The translations under genes were made by a program, and so were the position numbers. Of a stretch of 5,594 bases of DNA, positions 1 through 5,594 are shown piece after piece (within the stretch, counting starts at the first letter, position 1; each line of letters opens with the position of its first letter). This stretch comes from WTJO01 sp965660165 (GTDB lineage Bacteria > Pseudomonadota > Alphaproteobacteria > Puniceispirillales > Puniceispirillaceae), in assembly GCA_965660165.1 (NCBI GenBank), contig CBFHYU010000044.1:1-5594 (forward strand), read 5' to 3'. Below the pieces are notes generated by a model. It ran no database searches. It saw only the letters and a list, made by a program, of their open reading frames with translations, and had not been told where the DNA came from.

Positions 1-801
1 TATGATATTGACATCAGAAAACTGGAAATATTTTCAAAAAGCTCAAATTGTGAAATAGCATTATCACCCAAAGATGTAGGAAAATCAGCTCAACGTGTAA
101 TAACAATTTTACCAAACAGTGACATAGTATCTGAAGTCCTTTTTGGAGATAATGGCCTAATCCATTCGCTATCAGATGGAAGTGTAGTGATTGAAATGTC
201 AACAGGATCAGTGCCTGCATTCATCAAACAAGCTGAAAAACTTGCAGAAAAGAAACTTCAAATGGTTGATTTGCCTGTGGGTCGGTCACCAGCTGAAGCA
301 CTAACCGGCCAGCTAATTGCGATGGCGGGGATAGATAAAGATCATGCTGGCGCTGTTGTCGATATAGCTGAAGCAATTGCTGAGGAAACAATTTATACTG
401 GAAAGTTAGGTGACGGTTTAAGGCTTAAACTTGTTAATAACTATATGGCGATGATTGGCCATGTGTTAGCTGCTGAAGTTCTTGCACTTGCTCTAAAAGT
501 GGGTTTGAATCGCAATCAAACCGTTTGTCTTTTGCAAAAGACAGCTGCAGGACGTGGCCAGCTACTTACCAATTTTCCTAAAAAAGTACTTGCAAATGAT
601 ATTACACCTGATTTTCCAGTATCTATGGGGATCAAAGATATCGATATGGCACTAGAGCTTTTTTCTTCCATTGGTCAGGAAGGTAAGTTTGGCACTTTAG
701 CAAAACAGATTTTCATTAAGGCTTCTAATAACGGCTACAGCGACAAGGATTGTACTTCAGTATTAAATTATCTTGATGAGGCGTTCGATTTACAATCTTA
801 A
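1..801 (+). CDS. beta-hydroxyacid dehydrogenase, YihU-like (sulfolactaldehyde / semialdehyde reductase type), 5'-truncated
   Basis: The frame is open from base 1 to the TAA at 799-801 (266 codons), so the gene starts outside the window. The internal GTG at 187 is not the start, because conserved family sequence lies before it. About 28 residues are missing, including the GxGxMG Rossmann loop; the visible part begins at the YD that ends the second beta strand. The family uses NAD(P)H to interconvert small aldehydes and beta/gamma-hydroxyacids in the cytosol. Visible marks, numbered from base 1: ITILPN 34-39, MSTGSVP 66-72, substrate loop DLPVGRSPAEALTGQL 90-105, probable catalytic Lys143 in KLVNNYM, and TAAGRGQ 181-187. 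Compared from memory, the GR after DxPV, the KLxNNYM and the TAAGxG...P.KVL..D..P.F blocks fit E. coli YihU better than GarR or MmsB. Arg95 aligns with YihU Arg123, in the anion-binding loop. The final substrate is inferred: sulfolactaldehyde, succinic semialdehyde or another acidic aldehyde. It converges on the monooxygenase gene 31 bp away. Confidence 0.9.
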   Translation, partial: YDIDIRKLEIFSKSSNCEIALSPKDVGKSAQRVITILPNSDIVSEVLFGDNGLIHSLSDGSVVIEMSTGSVPAFIKQAEKLAEKKLQMVDLPVGRSPAEALTGQLIAMAGIDKDHAGAVVDIAEAIAEETIYTGKLGDGLRLKLVNNYMAMIGHVLAAEVLALALKVGLNRNQTVCLLQKTAAGRGQLLTNFPKKVLANDITPDFPVSMGIKDIDMALELFSSIGQEGKFGTLAKQIFIKASNNGYSDKDCTSVLNYLDEAFDLQS

Positions 802-832
802 TAAACACTCAAGCAAATAAAGAACGCCAAAT

Positions 833-2467
833 TTATCGCAAAAATACGAAATTTTCATAATTGGAATTTGCCTCAGATAGACAAATATCACGATAACGGT
901 TCAAGCCACCAGCATAAGGCATGAATTGCCTAGGTTTACCTTTAATATTGGCTCCCAGATACCACGAATGGTTAGCTGTTGGCATCAATGTTTCACTAGC
1001 AGCTTCTTCTACTTTTTGAGCCCATAATTCGGGCTGTTCAGCCTTGACTGCGCAGTATTGATATCCTTTGATTTTCATGTGGATTAAAATTCCTGATATC
1101 CACTCTACATGTTGTTCAATCGCTCTCGGCATATTGGTTAAAACAGATGGGCTTCCCGGCCCTGTAATCATGAAAAAATTAGGGAAGTCTGGCATCACAA
1201 GCCCAAGATAAGTTTTAGGGCCATTCTGCCAATATTCTGATAAGGCCTGTCCATTTCTACCTATTATATCGATTTTATTTAATGCCCCAGTCATAGCATC
1301 AAAGCCTGTTGCAAAAACAATAACATCTGCCTCTAACCTATCTCCACTATGCAATTCAACATTGCCTTTATTTATTTTTTTTATTGGGTCACTTCGGATA
1401 TCTACAACATCCACATTTTCCATGTTAAACGTCTCAAAATAATTAAAGTCTATGGGAGGCCTTTTCGTTGCAAAAGCATGGTCAAAATTTGTTAACATGG
1501 CTGCCACGCTTGGGTCATTGATTTTCTGCTTTATTTTTAGCGATATATAATCAGCCATAATCTTATTAGACTCTAAATCTGTTAAGATATCGTCAAAGCA
1601 GTCCTTAAAGCGCAAACCACCCATTTGCCAAGCGGCATCTAAAATAACTCGCGCTTCTGATAGTTGGGTATTTTTTAATTGTCTTGGTTCTGCTTGCCAC
1701 GGGTGACCATTTCGACTTTCAATCATTTTATTGTGCCAATCCGTTTGATTTTTCCTGAAATCCTCCCAAAAACGAGCATCACGATTTGTATTTCTTGCTG
1801 GTATGCTGTAATTCGGGGTGCGTTGCAGAACACTCACTTTTTGCGCTGATTCAGCTATTTTTGGAATAACCTGAATGCCAGTAGAACCTGTTCCAATTAC
1901 AACAACTTTTTTTCCTGAAAAATTGACGCCCTGACGTGGCCAGTTACCAGTATGAAAATAGGCGCCCTCAAAATCCTCCAAACCGGCAATAGAGGGTATA
2001 TTTGCAGAGGAAAGACAACCTACTGCTGTAACCAAAACACGACAGGAAAGCGTTAATCCCTGTTTTGTCCGCAGATGCCAGCAATTATCAGAACCATTCC
2101 AAGTTGCCGTGCATAATTGCTGACCAAGCCTAATCAGGCCACGCAAGTCTAATTTATCTGCCACAAAATTCAGATAAGAAAGAATTTCTGCCTGTTTTGG
2201 ATAGCGCTCTGACCATTCCCATTCTGCTAACAAAACATCAGAGAAATAATAGCAATAGGTATGACTTTCACAATCACATCTAGCGCCAGGATAACGATTC
2301 CAATGCCATGTGCCACCAATTTCATCACCAGCTTCCAGAACAACTATGTTATCGCCATAAATTTCACGAAGGCTATAACATTGGTAAAGACCCGAGAAAC
2401 CTGCTCCGATGATAACGGCATCTAGCATCTCAATCTTCTGTTTTTGACGGTTGGCAATACTACTCAA
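833..2467 (-). CDS. flavin-dependent Baeyer-Villiger monooxygenase (type I, cyclohexanone monooxygenase-like)
   Basis: A complete 544-residue protein, the usual size for type I Baeyer-Villiger enzymes. These use FAD, NADPH and O2 to insert oxygen beside a ketone carbonyl, giving an ester or lactone in the cytosol. Motifs in order: FAD-binding GAGFSG 21-26; GGTWHWNRYPGARCD 51-65, with Asp65 matching the active-site Asp of phenylacetone monooxygenase; the family fingerprint FxGxxxHxxxWP as FEGAYFHTGNWP 166-177; NADPH-binding GTGSTG 192-197; Lys335-Arg336, with Arg336 in the place of the catalytic Arg; FATGFD 385-390; and the C-terminal SWYLGANIKGKPR 501-513. The fingerprint separates it from ordinary flavin monooxygenases and N-hydroxylases. 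The substrate cannot be read from the sequence. The start is uncertain: TTG at 2467 has an AAAGG four bases upstream, while ATG at 2428 (Met14) has only a weak AGAAGA and would still keep every motif. No esterase or alcohol dehydrogenase, the common partners, lies beside it. Sampled coding lines average about 38% G+C. Confidence 0.95.
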   Translation of the reverse strand: MSSIANRQKQKIEMLDAVIIGAGFSGLYQCYSLREIYGDNIVVLEAGDEIGGTWHWNRYPGARCDCESHTYCYYFSDVLLAEWEWSERYPKQAEILSYLNFVADKLDLRGLIRLGQQLCTATWNGSDNCWHLRTKQGLTLSCRVLVTAVGCLSSANIPSIAGLEDFEGAYFHTGNWPRQGVNFSGKKVVVIGTGSTGIQVIPKIAESAQKVSVLQRTPNYSIPARNTNRDARFWEDFRKNQTDWHNKMIESRNGHPWQAEPRQLKNTQLSEARVILDAAWQMGGLRFKDCFDDILTDLESNKIMADYISLKIKQKINDPSVAAMLTNFDHAFATKRPPIDFNYFETFNMENVDVVDIRSDPIKKINKGNVELHSGDRLEADVIVFATGFDAMTGALNKIDIIGRNGQALSEYWQNGPKTYLGLVMPDFPNFFMITGPGSPSVLTNMPRAIEQHVEWISGILIHMKIKGYQYCAVKAEQPELWAQKVEEAASETLMPTANHSWYLGANIKGKPRQFMPYAGGLNRYRDICLSEANSNYENFVFLR

Positions 2468-2609
2468 AATGCCTTTATACTCCGCTAGAATTAGTCATTA
2501 ATAGCCCTTGTAGAATAAGAATAGGTCAAAAAACAATGTCTTTGAACTATTAAAAATCAATCAAAAATATCATTTTTTCTATTTTTGTGAAATGATTGCG
2601 ATAGTCAGC

Positions 2610-2643
2610 AAATTCATCCTTGCGCGCATCAAAGCATGAATTT
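2610..2643. repeat. 8-bp inverted repeat with extended hairpin in the divergent control region
   Basis: AAATTCAT (2610-2617) is perfectly complementary to ATGAATTT (2636-2643). The stem can continue inward as CCTTG/CAAAG with one mismatch and one bulged C, closing on the loop CGCGCAT. The total span is 34 bases. It lies 15 bases before the purine-rich ribosome-binding stretch of the secreted-protein gene and about 140 bases upstream of the monooxygenase start. No T-run follows on either strand, so it is not an intrinsic terminator. An operator shared by the two divergent genes, or a leader hairpin in the mRNA of the plus-strand gene, are the likely readings; the role is inferred. Confidence 0.5.
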
Positions 2644-2657
2644 ATCCTGACCTTGAA

Positions 2658-2667
2658 AGAGGAAGGA
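2658..2667 (+). promoter_or_regulatory. ribosome-binding site of the secreted-protein gene
   Basis: AGAGGAAGGA is the clearest Shine-Dalgarno-like stretch in the window. Its first half (AGAGGA, 2658-2663) is six bases from TTG 2670; its second half (AAGGA, 2663-2667) is eleven bases from ATG 2679. It supports translation here on the plus strand but does not fully decide between the two starts. Confidence 0.65.
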
Positions 2668-2669
2668 TA

Positions 2670-3128
2670 TTGATAAAAATGCTAGGGTTGTACACGAGAA
2701 TTTTATTTGAACGATTTGCACTAGCTTTGATATGTTGCCTAGCTCCTACATTGAGCCTAGCAGAAATGATTTCAAATCTTGAATTGAAATGTAGTGGCCT
2801 TGTCACTATTCAAATGAACGAACAAACAAAAGAAAACTTGATAGAAAATTACCGTCTTTCAATATCAAACAATACAATTAAAGATACAGATATCAAATTG
2901 CTTGTTTCTGAGGAAACAATAGCTTTGCCAAAGAAGAATATGAAAACAAAACTCATGGGTGGAAAAGATGTAATCCTCAATTCCTTTCTAATTACGCGAA
3001 AAAACGGAACTCTGGAATTTGAAATAAACATCCTTGACCCTGCCAGTATAGATCCGAATGTCAGTTCTGCATCAGCTGCATACCAGTTAGATTGTTTGCG
3101 CCTGCCAACTATGGAGAACACTTTTTAA
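2670..3128 (+). CDS. small secreted (periplasmic) protein of unknown function
   Basis: I do not recognise the family. The frame encodes 152 residues from TTG 2670 or 149 from ATG 2679; both follow the AGAGGAAGGA ribosome-binding stretch. The N-terminus is a good Sec signal peptide: basic residues (K3, R10, R15), a hydrophobic core from about 16 to 30, and a likely cleavage after SLA at residue 31, before Glu-Met. There is no lipobox, because the Cys pair at 22-23 sits inside the hydrophobic core. The mature part, about 121 residues, has no further membrane segment. It carries exactly two cysteines, C41 (LKCSG) and C142 (LDCLR), near its two ends, which suggests one disulfide closing a compact, mostly beta domain. 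Sampled lines are only about 29% G+C, the lowest of any gene here. It is divergent from the monooxygenase and stands alone. A 90-residue frame on the opposite strand has no comparable support and I treat it as a shadow. Confidence 0.75.
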   Translation: MIKMLGLYTRILFERFALALICCLAPTLSLAEMISNLELKCSGLVTIQMNEQTKENLIENYRLSISNNTIKDTDIKLLVSEETIALPKKNMKTKLMGGKDVILNSFLITRKNGTLEFEINILDPASIDPNVSSASAAYQLDCLRLPTMENTF

Positions 3129-3397
3129 AACACAATTTTTTTTATTTTCTCGACGTGTAGTTTTTAACCCTGTGGGAGCGCTGTTTTTACAAGAACGACC
3201 ACACAAGCTGCAACCAGTTGCGATAACAAATTTGCGAAAATAATAATGTTTGCGCGGCTTGGTTTTTACCTACCCAAAATAAAAAATGGGAATAGTGCCT
3301 TTTCATTATATTTATGCAACAGGACTTAAAAGAAAAGTTTTCAGCATTTATGGGATCAATGATGAGTCCTATGGCTCATGATTGTATCGCAAATATT
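3129..3397. other. convergent intergenic gap
   Basis: The 269 bases between two convergent stop codons hold no credible gene. A run of eight T at 3136-3143 follows the secreted-protein gene but no G+C stem precedes it, so no classical intrinsic terminator is seen for that gene. The near-palindrome GCAAC-CA-GTTGC and three scattered TTGCG copies (3218, 3232, 3250) look incidental. The one convincing structure is the hairpin at 3357-3384. Confidence 0.5.
3357..3384 (-). terminator. 3' hairpin after the ThDP-enzyme gene, possible terminator
   Basis: On the plus strand CAAT-G-ATGAG ... CTCAT-G-ATTG forms nine base pairs with a single central G/G mismatch. The inner TCCTATGG can add CC/GG around a TAT loop. 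It begins 13 bases past the stop of the minus-strand gene, as expected for a transcript end. Neither side is followed by a real T-run, so it is not a textbook intrinsic terminator. It may instead be a 3' stabilising hairpin or a Rho-assisted end. Confidence 0.45.
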
Positions 3398-4993
3398 TTA
3401 TAGCTTTAAAGGCACAAATTTTGGAGCTGCATAGCTATCAATCAAAATATTTAAGCAGGCTGGTCCATCCTGTGCCATTGCCGTTTTAAGCACCAAGTCC
3501 AGGTCATCACCTGGCTCTACCGTGGCGGCGTGAGCTCCAAGTCCAGCCGCTGCATCAGCATAATTCGCTGTTGAATCTAGGTCACAACCATAGACCCGGT
3601 CAGCGCCATAAGTATCAATCTGAATTTGAACTTCTGCATTCCAGCAATAATCATTGCCAATCAGCGCCACGATTGAACAACCATTTCGCACAGCAGTGTT
3701 AAATTCAGCTAGGTAAAATCCCGCTGTACCATCGCCCATAGTCAAGAATATGGTTGCGTCTGGGCACGCGATACTTGCCCCAATGGCATAACATATTCCT
3801 CCACCAATGGCTCCAGATGGGCCATTAATTATACGGGTCTTTGGCGTGCAGCCCGCCTGAATCCACTGACAGAATTCACCACCATCAGCAATCAAAATAG
3901 GTCGGCTGGCAGTTCTCATCGCTGCCTGCAAACTATTCGCCACAGCGGCTGGATGTCGTCTCCTTCCGGAAGCAACCCATGGTTTGCGGCTGGTTATCAT
4001 TTTCTGAATTTGAGCAGCCCACATTGGGTCAACTGAAGGGGCAACACCTGCTAGGTCGTGCATGGCCACAGAAATAGCACCTACCCTCATTATGTTGATT
4101 GAAATACTATCATGTATTGGGGCTGGTTGGTCATCTGTCAAAATGGCAATAACCGGCGTTGTGCTAGCAATAAACCCGGGGGCCAGCAAGCCAGTGGCAT
4201 AATCACCACGTTTTCCCATTAAAATTATAAGATCACTCGCCGAAAGAATATCAGGAAAATTTCCATAAAATGTATCCGCAAGCCCGCGGGCAGATTCAAG
4301 GCATATAAGCGGCATCCCAAGCTGTTTTGATAACGTTTCGCAAGCAACTGGCTGCCGACTATGATTGGATTGTGGCCCAGTAATTACAATTGGCTGACGC
4401 GCGGCCGACAGCACTTTTAGAAGCTTGTCTAACTGAGGCTTGGATAGGCCAATTGGCTTGGCATAGGATATTGTAGACAAGGGGGTAGCTACATTGGGGG
4501 TGGACAACAAATCAAAAGGCATTGCCAGATGCACAGGCCCGGGGGTGCCACCGATCGCTGTAGACATCGCCGTGTCTAGTGCCGGCAAAATATCATCGCA
4601 GTGAGTAGGTCGCACCGAAAATTTGGTGATGGGGCTAGTTACACTGATTTGATCAAGTTCTTGAAAGGCCCCCCTTCCGTCTAGATTGGTTGCCGCATCG
4701 CCACTGATCAGCAACAGGGGTGTTTCTGAGCAGGCTGCTGAATAAAGTGCAGACACAGCATTCAATAATCCCGGACCCGCAGTGACGAGGGCAACGCCAA
4801 TTTTTCCCGTCATTTGCGCATAGGCTTCTGCCATATATACAGCAGCACCCTCATGCCTTGTATGGATTATGCGGATCTTGGCGTCAATGCAGGCATCATA
4901 AAGTGGCATGATCTGATTGCCCGATAGGCTAAAGATTACTTCGACCCCTTGATTAGCCAAAGACTGGATGAGCGTTGAGCTAGAGGATGTCAT
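3398..4993 (-). CDS. thiamine-diphosphate-dependent enzyme, acetolactate synthase-like (decarboxylase/carboligase of unknown substrate)
   Basis: A complete 531-residue cytosolic enzyme with the three-domain ThDP fold: N-terminal pyrimidine-binding domain about 5-165, central domain about 186-315, C-terminal diphosphate-binding domain about 365-520. The cofactor-activating Glu48 is present in RHEGAAVYMAEAYA 46-59, followed by TAGPG 71-75 and GRGAFQELDQ 106-115. The diphosphate/Mg motif is GDG 420-422, then 24 residues, then Asn447-Asp448, so the usual final Asn is Asp. Members cleave or join 2-oxoacids. The FSLSGNQIMP entry (21-30), the GND variant and the short length place it with uncharacterised acetolactate-synthase-like proteins rather than true IlvB/IlvI, and no regulatory-subunit gene follows. 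Gcl is unlikely because it has Val instead of this Glu. I chose ATG 4993, with a weak GAGAA upstream, over the in-frame TTG at 5008, which has no ribosome-binding site. Four sampled lines average about 51% G+C, well above the neighbours. Confidence 0.93.
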   Translation of the reverse strand: MTSSSSTLIQSLANQGVEVIFSLSGNQIMPLYDACIDAKIRIIHTRHEGAAVYMAEAYAQMTGKIGVALVTAGPGLLNAVSALYSAACSETPLLLISGDAATNLDGRGAFQELDQISVTSPITKFSVRPTHCDDILPALDTAMSTAIGGTPGPVHLAMPFDLLSTPNVATPLSTISYAKPIGLSKPQLDKLLKVLSAARQPIVITGPQSNHSRQPVACETLSKQLGMPLICLESARGLADTFYGNFPDILSASDLIILMGKRGDYATGLLAPGFIASTTPVIAILTDDQPAPIHDSISINIMRVGAISVAMHDLAGVAPSVDPMWAAQIQKMITSRKPWVASGRRRHPAAVANSLQAAMRTASRPILIADGGEFCQWIQAGCTPKTRIINGPSGAIGGGICYAIGASIACPDATIFLTMGDGTAGFYLAEFNTAVRNGCSIVALIGNDYCWNAEVQIQIDTYGADRVYGCDLDSTANYADAAAGLGAHAATVEPGDDLDLVLKTAMAQDGPACLNILIDSYAAPKFVPLKL

Positions 4994-5044
4994 GACTATT
5001 TCTCGCAATTAGGAAACCAAATAAACAAAGCGCGATACTGGCAG

Positions 5045-5066
5045 AAATCTATCATGTACTAGATTT
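5045..5066. promoter_or_regulatory. candidate operator: perfect 7-bp inverted repeat before the ThDP gene
   Basis: AAATCTA (5045-5051) and TAGATTT (5060-5066) are exact reverse complements separated by eight bases, a dyad whose half-site centres are about 15 bp apart. It lies 51 bases upstream of the ATG at 4993 and overlaps the best -10 candidate of that gene. There is no T-run and little G+C, so a binding site for a dimeric regulator is more likely than a terminator. No regulator gene is in the window, so the protein that would bind it is unknown. Confidence 0.45.
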
Positions 5067-5080
5067 TATCTCAGTGACAA
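5053..5080 (-). promoter_or_regulatory. possible sigma-70 promoter of the ThDP gene
   Basis: On the minus strand TTGTCA (5075-5080) matches five of six bases of the -35 consensus. Sixteen bases later TACATG (5053-5058) is a weak -10 with about three matches. This would start transcription some 50 bases before the ATG. The -10 falls inside the inverted repeat at 5045-5066, as expected for repressor control, but the weak -10 keeps this tentative. Confidence 0.25.
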
Positions 5081-5300
5081 TACCTAAACCTGCAGTTATT
5101 GGAAAAGGACTAACATTTTAATAAAAGGTATCATTTGTGTAGTTTTATTGTTTAGAGGGCACCCAAGAAATATTATGAAAAATATTAGCCAAGGCATGAC
5201 CCGCCCCCCCACATGCGGATTATGATTTTGCTATTTCAACGTGTTTATAAATACCAAAGTCCACTCAATACCCCTTCCAAATTTAGTTACCAAAGTTATT

Positions 5301-5324
5301 ATACAGCGGTTACGAACGCCGTAT
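5301..5324. promoter_or_regulatory. imperfect inverted repeat just upstream of the right-edge frame
   Basis: ATACAGCG (5301-5308) pairs with CGCCGTAT (5317-5324) at seven of eight positions around an eight-base centre. It ends 20 bases before ATG 5345. A TATTAT (5297-5302) overlapping its left arm could be a -10 box, with only a weak TTCCAA (5275-5280) in -35 position. It could be an operator of the downstream gene or a leader hairpin. Confidence 0.35.
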
Positions 5325-5344
5325 GACTGAATGATGATTGAACG

Positions 5345-5594
5345 ATGCCGCGCAAACACAGAAACCTCAGCTCTCACACTTTTAGCACTGAAGTACTAGA
5401 AAATGCTTTGGTATCGGCTTGCAATGGCAATCTGAAAATAAAGCATCGACTTGAACTAAGAGCTTTCGCGTTATTACTTAAATGTGAAGCGGAGATCAAA
5501 AAACAGAGCGTAACGAAACACAAATACGTTGAGCCACTCAAAGCCTTAGCAAACTTCAAAGCCAATCTTCAGCGCCGAAAGAAGACTTCAGATC
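5345..5594 (+). CDS. hypothetical protein, 3'-truncated by the window edge
   Basis: From ATG 5345 the frame stays open for 83 codons to the end of the window. A TGA two codons upstream (5339-5341) makes this the first possible start. I recognise no family. The visible part is basic and mostly helical in character: a polar, positively charged start (PRKHRN), a probable helix about 15-27, an amphipathic stretch around 34-52 with a Leu/Ala-rich face (LELRAFALLL), and a Lys/Arg-rich end (NLQRRKKTS). This would suit a DNA- or RNA-binding protein, but that is only an impression. No Shine-Dalgarno sequence precedes the ATG, which lowers confidence, though the inverted repeat at 5301-5324 sits where an operator would. 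A 63-residue frame on the opposite strand (5374-5565) covers the same bases; I prefer the plus-strand one because it is longer and more protein-like. Confidence 0.45.
   Translation, partial: MPRKHRNLSSHTFSTEVLENALVSACNGNLKIKHRLELRAFALLLKCEAEIKKQSVTKHKYVEPLKALANFKANLQRRKKTSD

Larger units (their letters stand above)
2468..2669. other. divergent intergenic region between monooxygenase and secreted-protein genes
   Basis: This 202-bp AT-rich stretch must hold the promoters of both flanking genes. It contains two inverted repeats. One is ATCATTT (2569-2575) / AAATGAT (2590-2596) around a T-rich 14-base centre; the stronger one, at 2610-2643, is listed separately. For the monooxygenase, a minus-strand TTGACC (2524-2529) could be a -35 box, but the nearest TATTAA (2498-2503) leaves a spacer of 20, too long for a normal sigma-70 site. 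For the plus-strand gene, TTGAAC (2542-2547) has only a poor -10 (AAATAT, 2565-2570). I therefore do not call a specific promoter here. Confidence 0.5.
4994..5344. other. intergenic control region upstream of two divergent frames
   Basis: About 350 bases without a supported gene, holding the upstream regions of the minus-strand ThDP gene and the plus-strand frame at 5345. It contains inverted repeats at 5045-5066 and 5301-5324, listed separately. It also has a run of seven C (5204-5210) inside the loop of a short GCATG (5194-5198) / CATGC (5212-5216) repeat. A 16-codon frame from ATG 5175 reads across the C-run but has no proper ribosome-binding site. I see no RNA gene or mobile-element ends. 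Confidence 0.5.

Noticed and set aside
14..220. 68-residue frame on the minus strand
   Set aside because: It lies opposite the dehydrogenase reading frame, which is open from base 1 and shows family sequence there. It is a shadow.
2849..3121. 90-residue frame on the minus strand
   Set aside because: It overlaps the secreted-protein gene almost fully, whereas the plus-strand frame has a good ribosome-binding site and a signal peptide. No family features are seen in the minus frame.
3218..3254. Three TTGCG copies as a direct repeat array
   Set aside because: The spacings of 14 and 18 bases are irregular, the unit is only five bases, and the flanks do not match. This is not a CRISPR or iteron-like array.
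3246..3329. 27-codon frame in the convergent gap
   Set aside because: No ribosome-binding site and no recognisable sequence; expected by chance in AT-rich DNA.
1..5008. Glyoxylate carboligase plus tartronate-semialdehyde reductase pair (gcl/glxR pathway)
   Set aside because: The two genes are 2.6 kb apart and not co-transcribed, the ThDP enzyme keeps the catalytic Glu that Gcl lacks, and the reductase looks like YihU rather than GlxR/GarR.
5374..5565. 63-residue frame on the minus strand
   Set aside because: It is shorter than the plus-strand frame across the same bases and has a Ser/Leu/Ala-rich translation without motifs. It cannot be fully excluded because both frames are short.

Overview
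The window looks like chromosomal DNA from a free-living bacterium with an oxidative, probably heterotrophic metabolism. An alphaproteobacterium, perhaps marine, is my best guess. That rests on the mix of protein families and a G+C of about 40% over most of the window, and nothing here fixes the taxon. There are no RNA genes, insertion sequences, CRISPR repeats or phage genes that I can recognise.

Layout from left to right. (1) 1-801, plus: the 3' part of a beta-hydroxyacid dehydrogenase, cut by the window edge, most like the sulfolactaldehyde/succinic-semialdehyde reductase YihU. (2) 833-2467, minus: a complete flavin-dependent Baeyer-Villiger monooxygenase, convergent with gene 1. (3) 2468-2669: an AT-rich divergent intergenic region with two inverted repeats. 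(4) 2670-3128, plus: a small protein with a Sec signal peptide and two mature cysteines, of unknown family. (5) 3129-3397: a convergent gap with a good hairpin just past the end of the next gene. (6) 3398-4993, minus: a complete thiamine-diphosphate (ThDP) enzyme of the acetolactate-synthase-like group, clearly richer in G+C than its neighbours. (7) 4994-5344: non-coding, with a perfect 7-bp inverted repeat upstream of gene 6 and a second, imperfect one before the last frame. (8) 5345-5594, plus: an open frame of unknown function that runs off the right edge.

No two genes here form an operon: every neighbouring pair is convergent or divergent. Three enzymes act on small oxygenated carbon compounds (aldehyde reduction, ketone oxygenation, 2-oxoacid decarboxylation or carboligation), so a scattered catabolic theme is possible, but the sequence does not show that they share a pathway. 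I do not see a convincing new multi-gene system. The points most worth following are the inverted repeats in the control regions, the orphan ThDP enzyme with a modified cofactor motif and different base composition, and the unassigned secreted protein opposite the monooxygenase.
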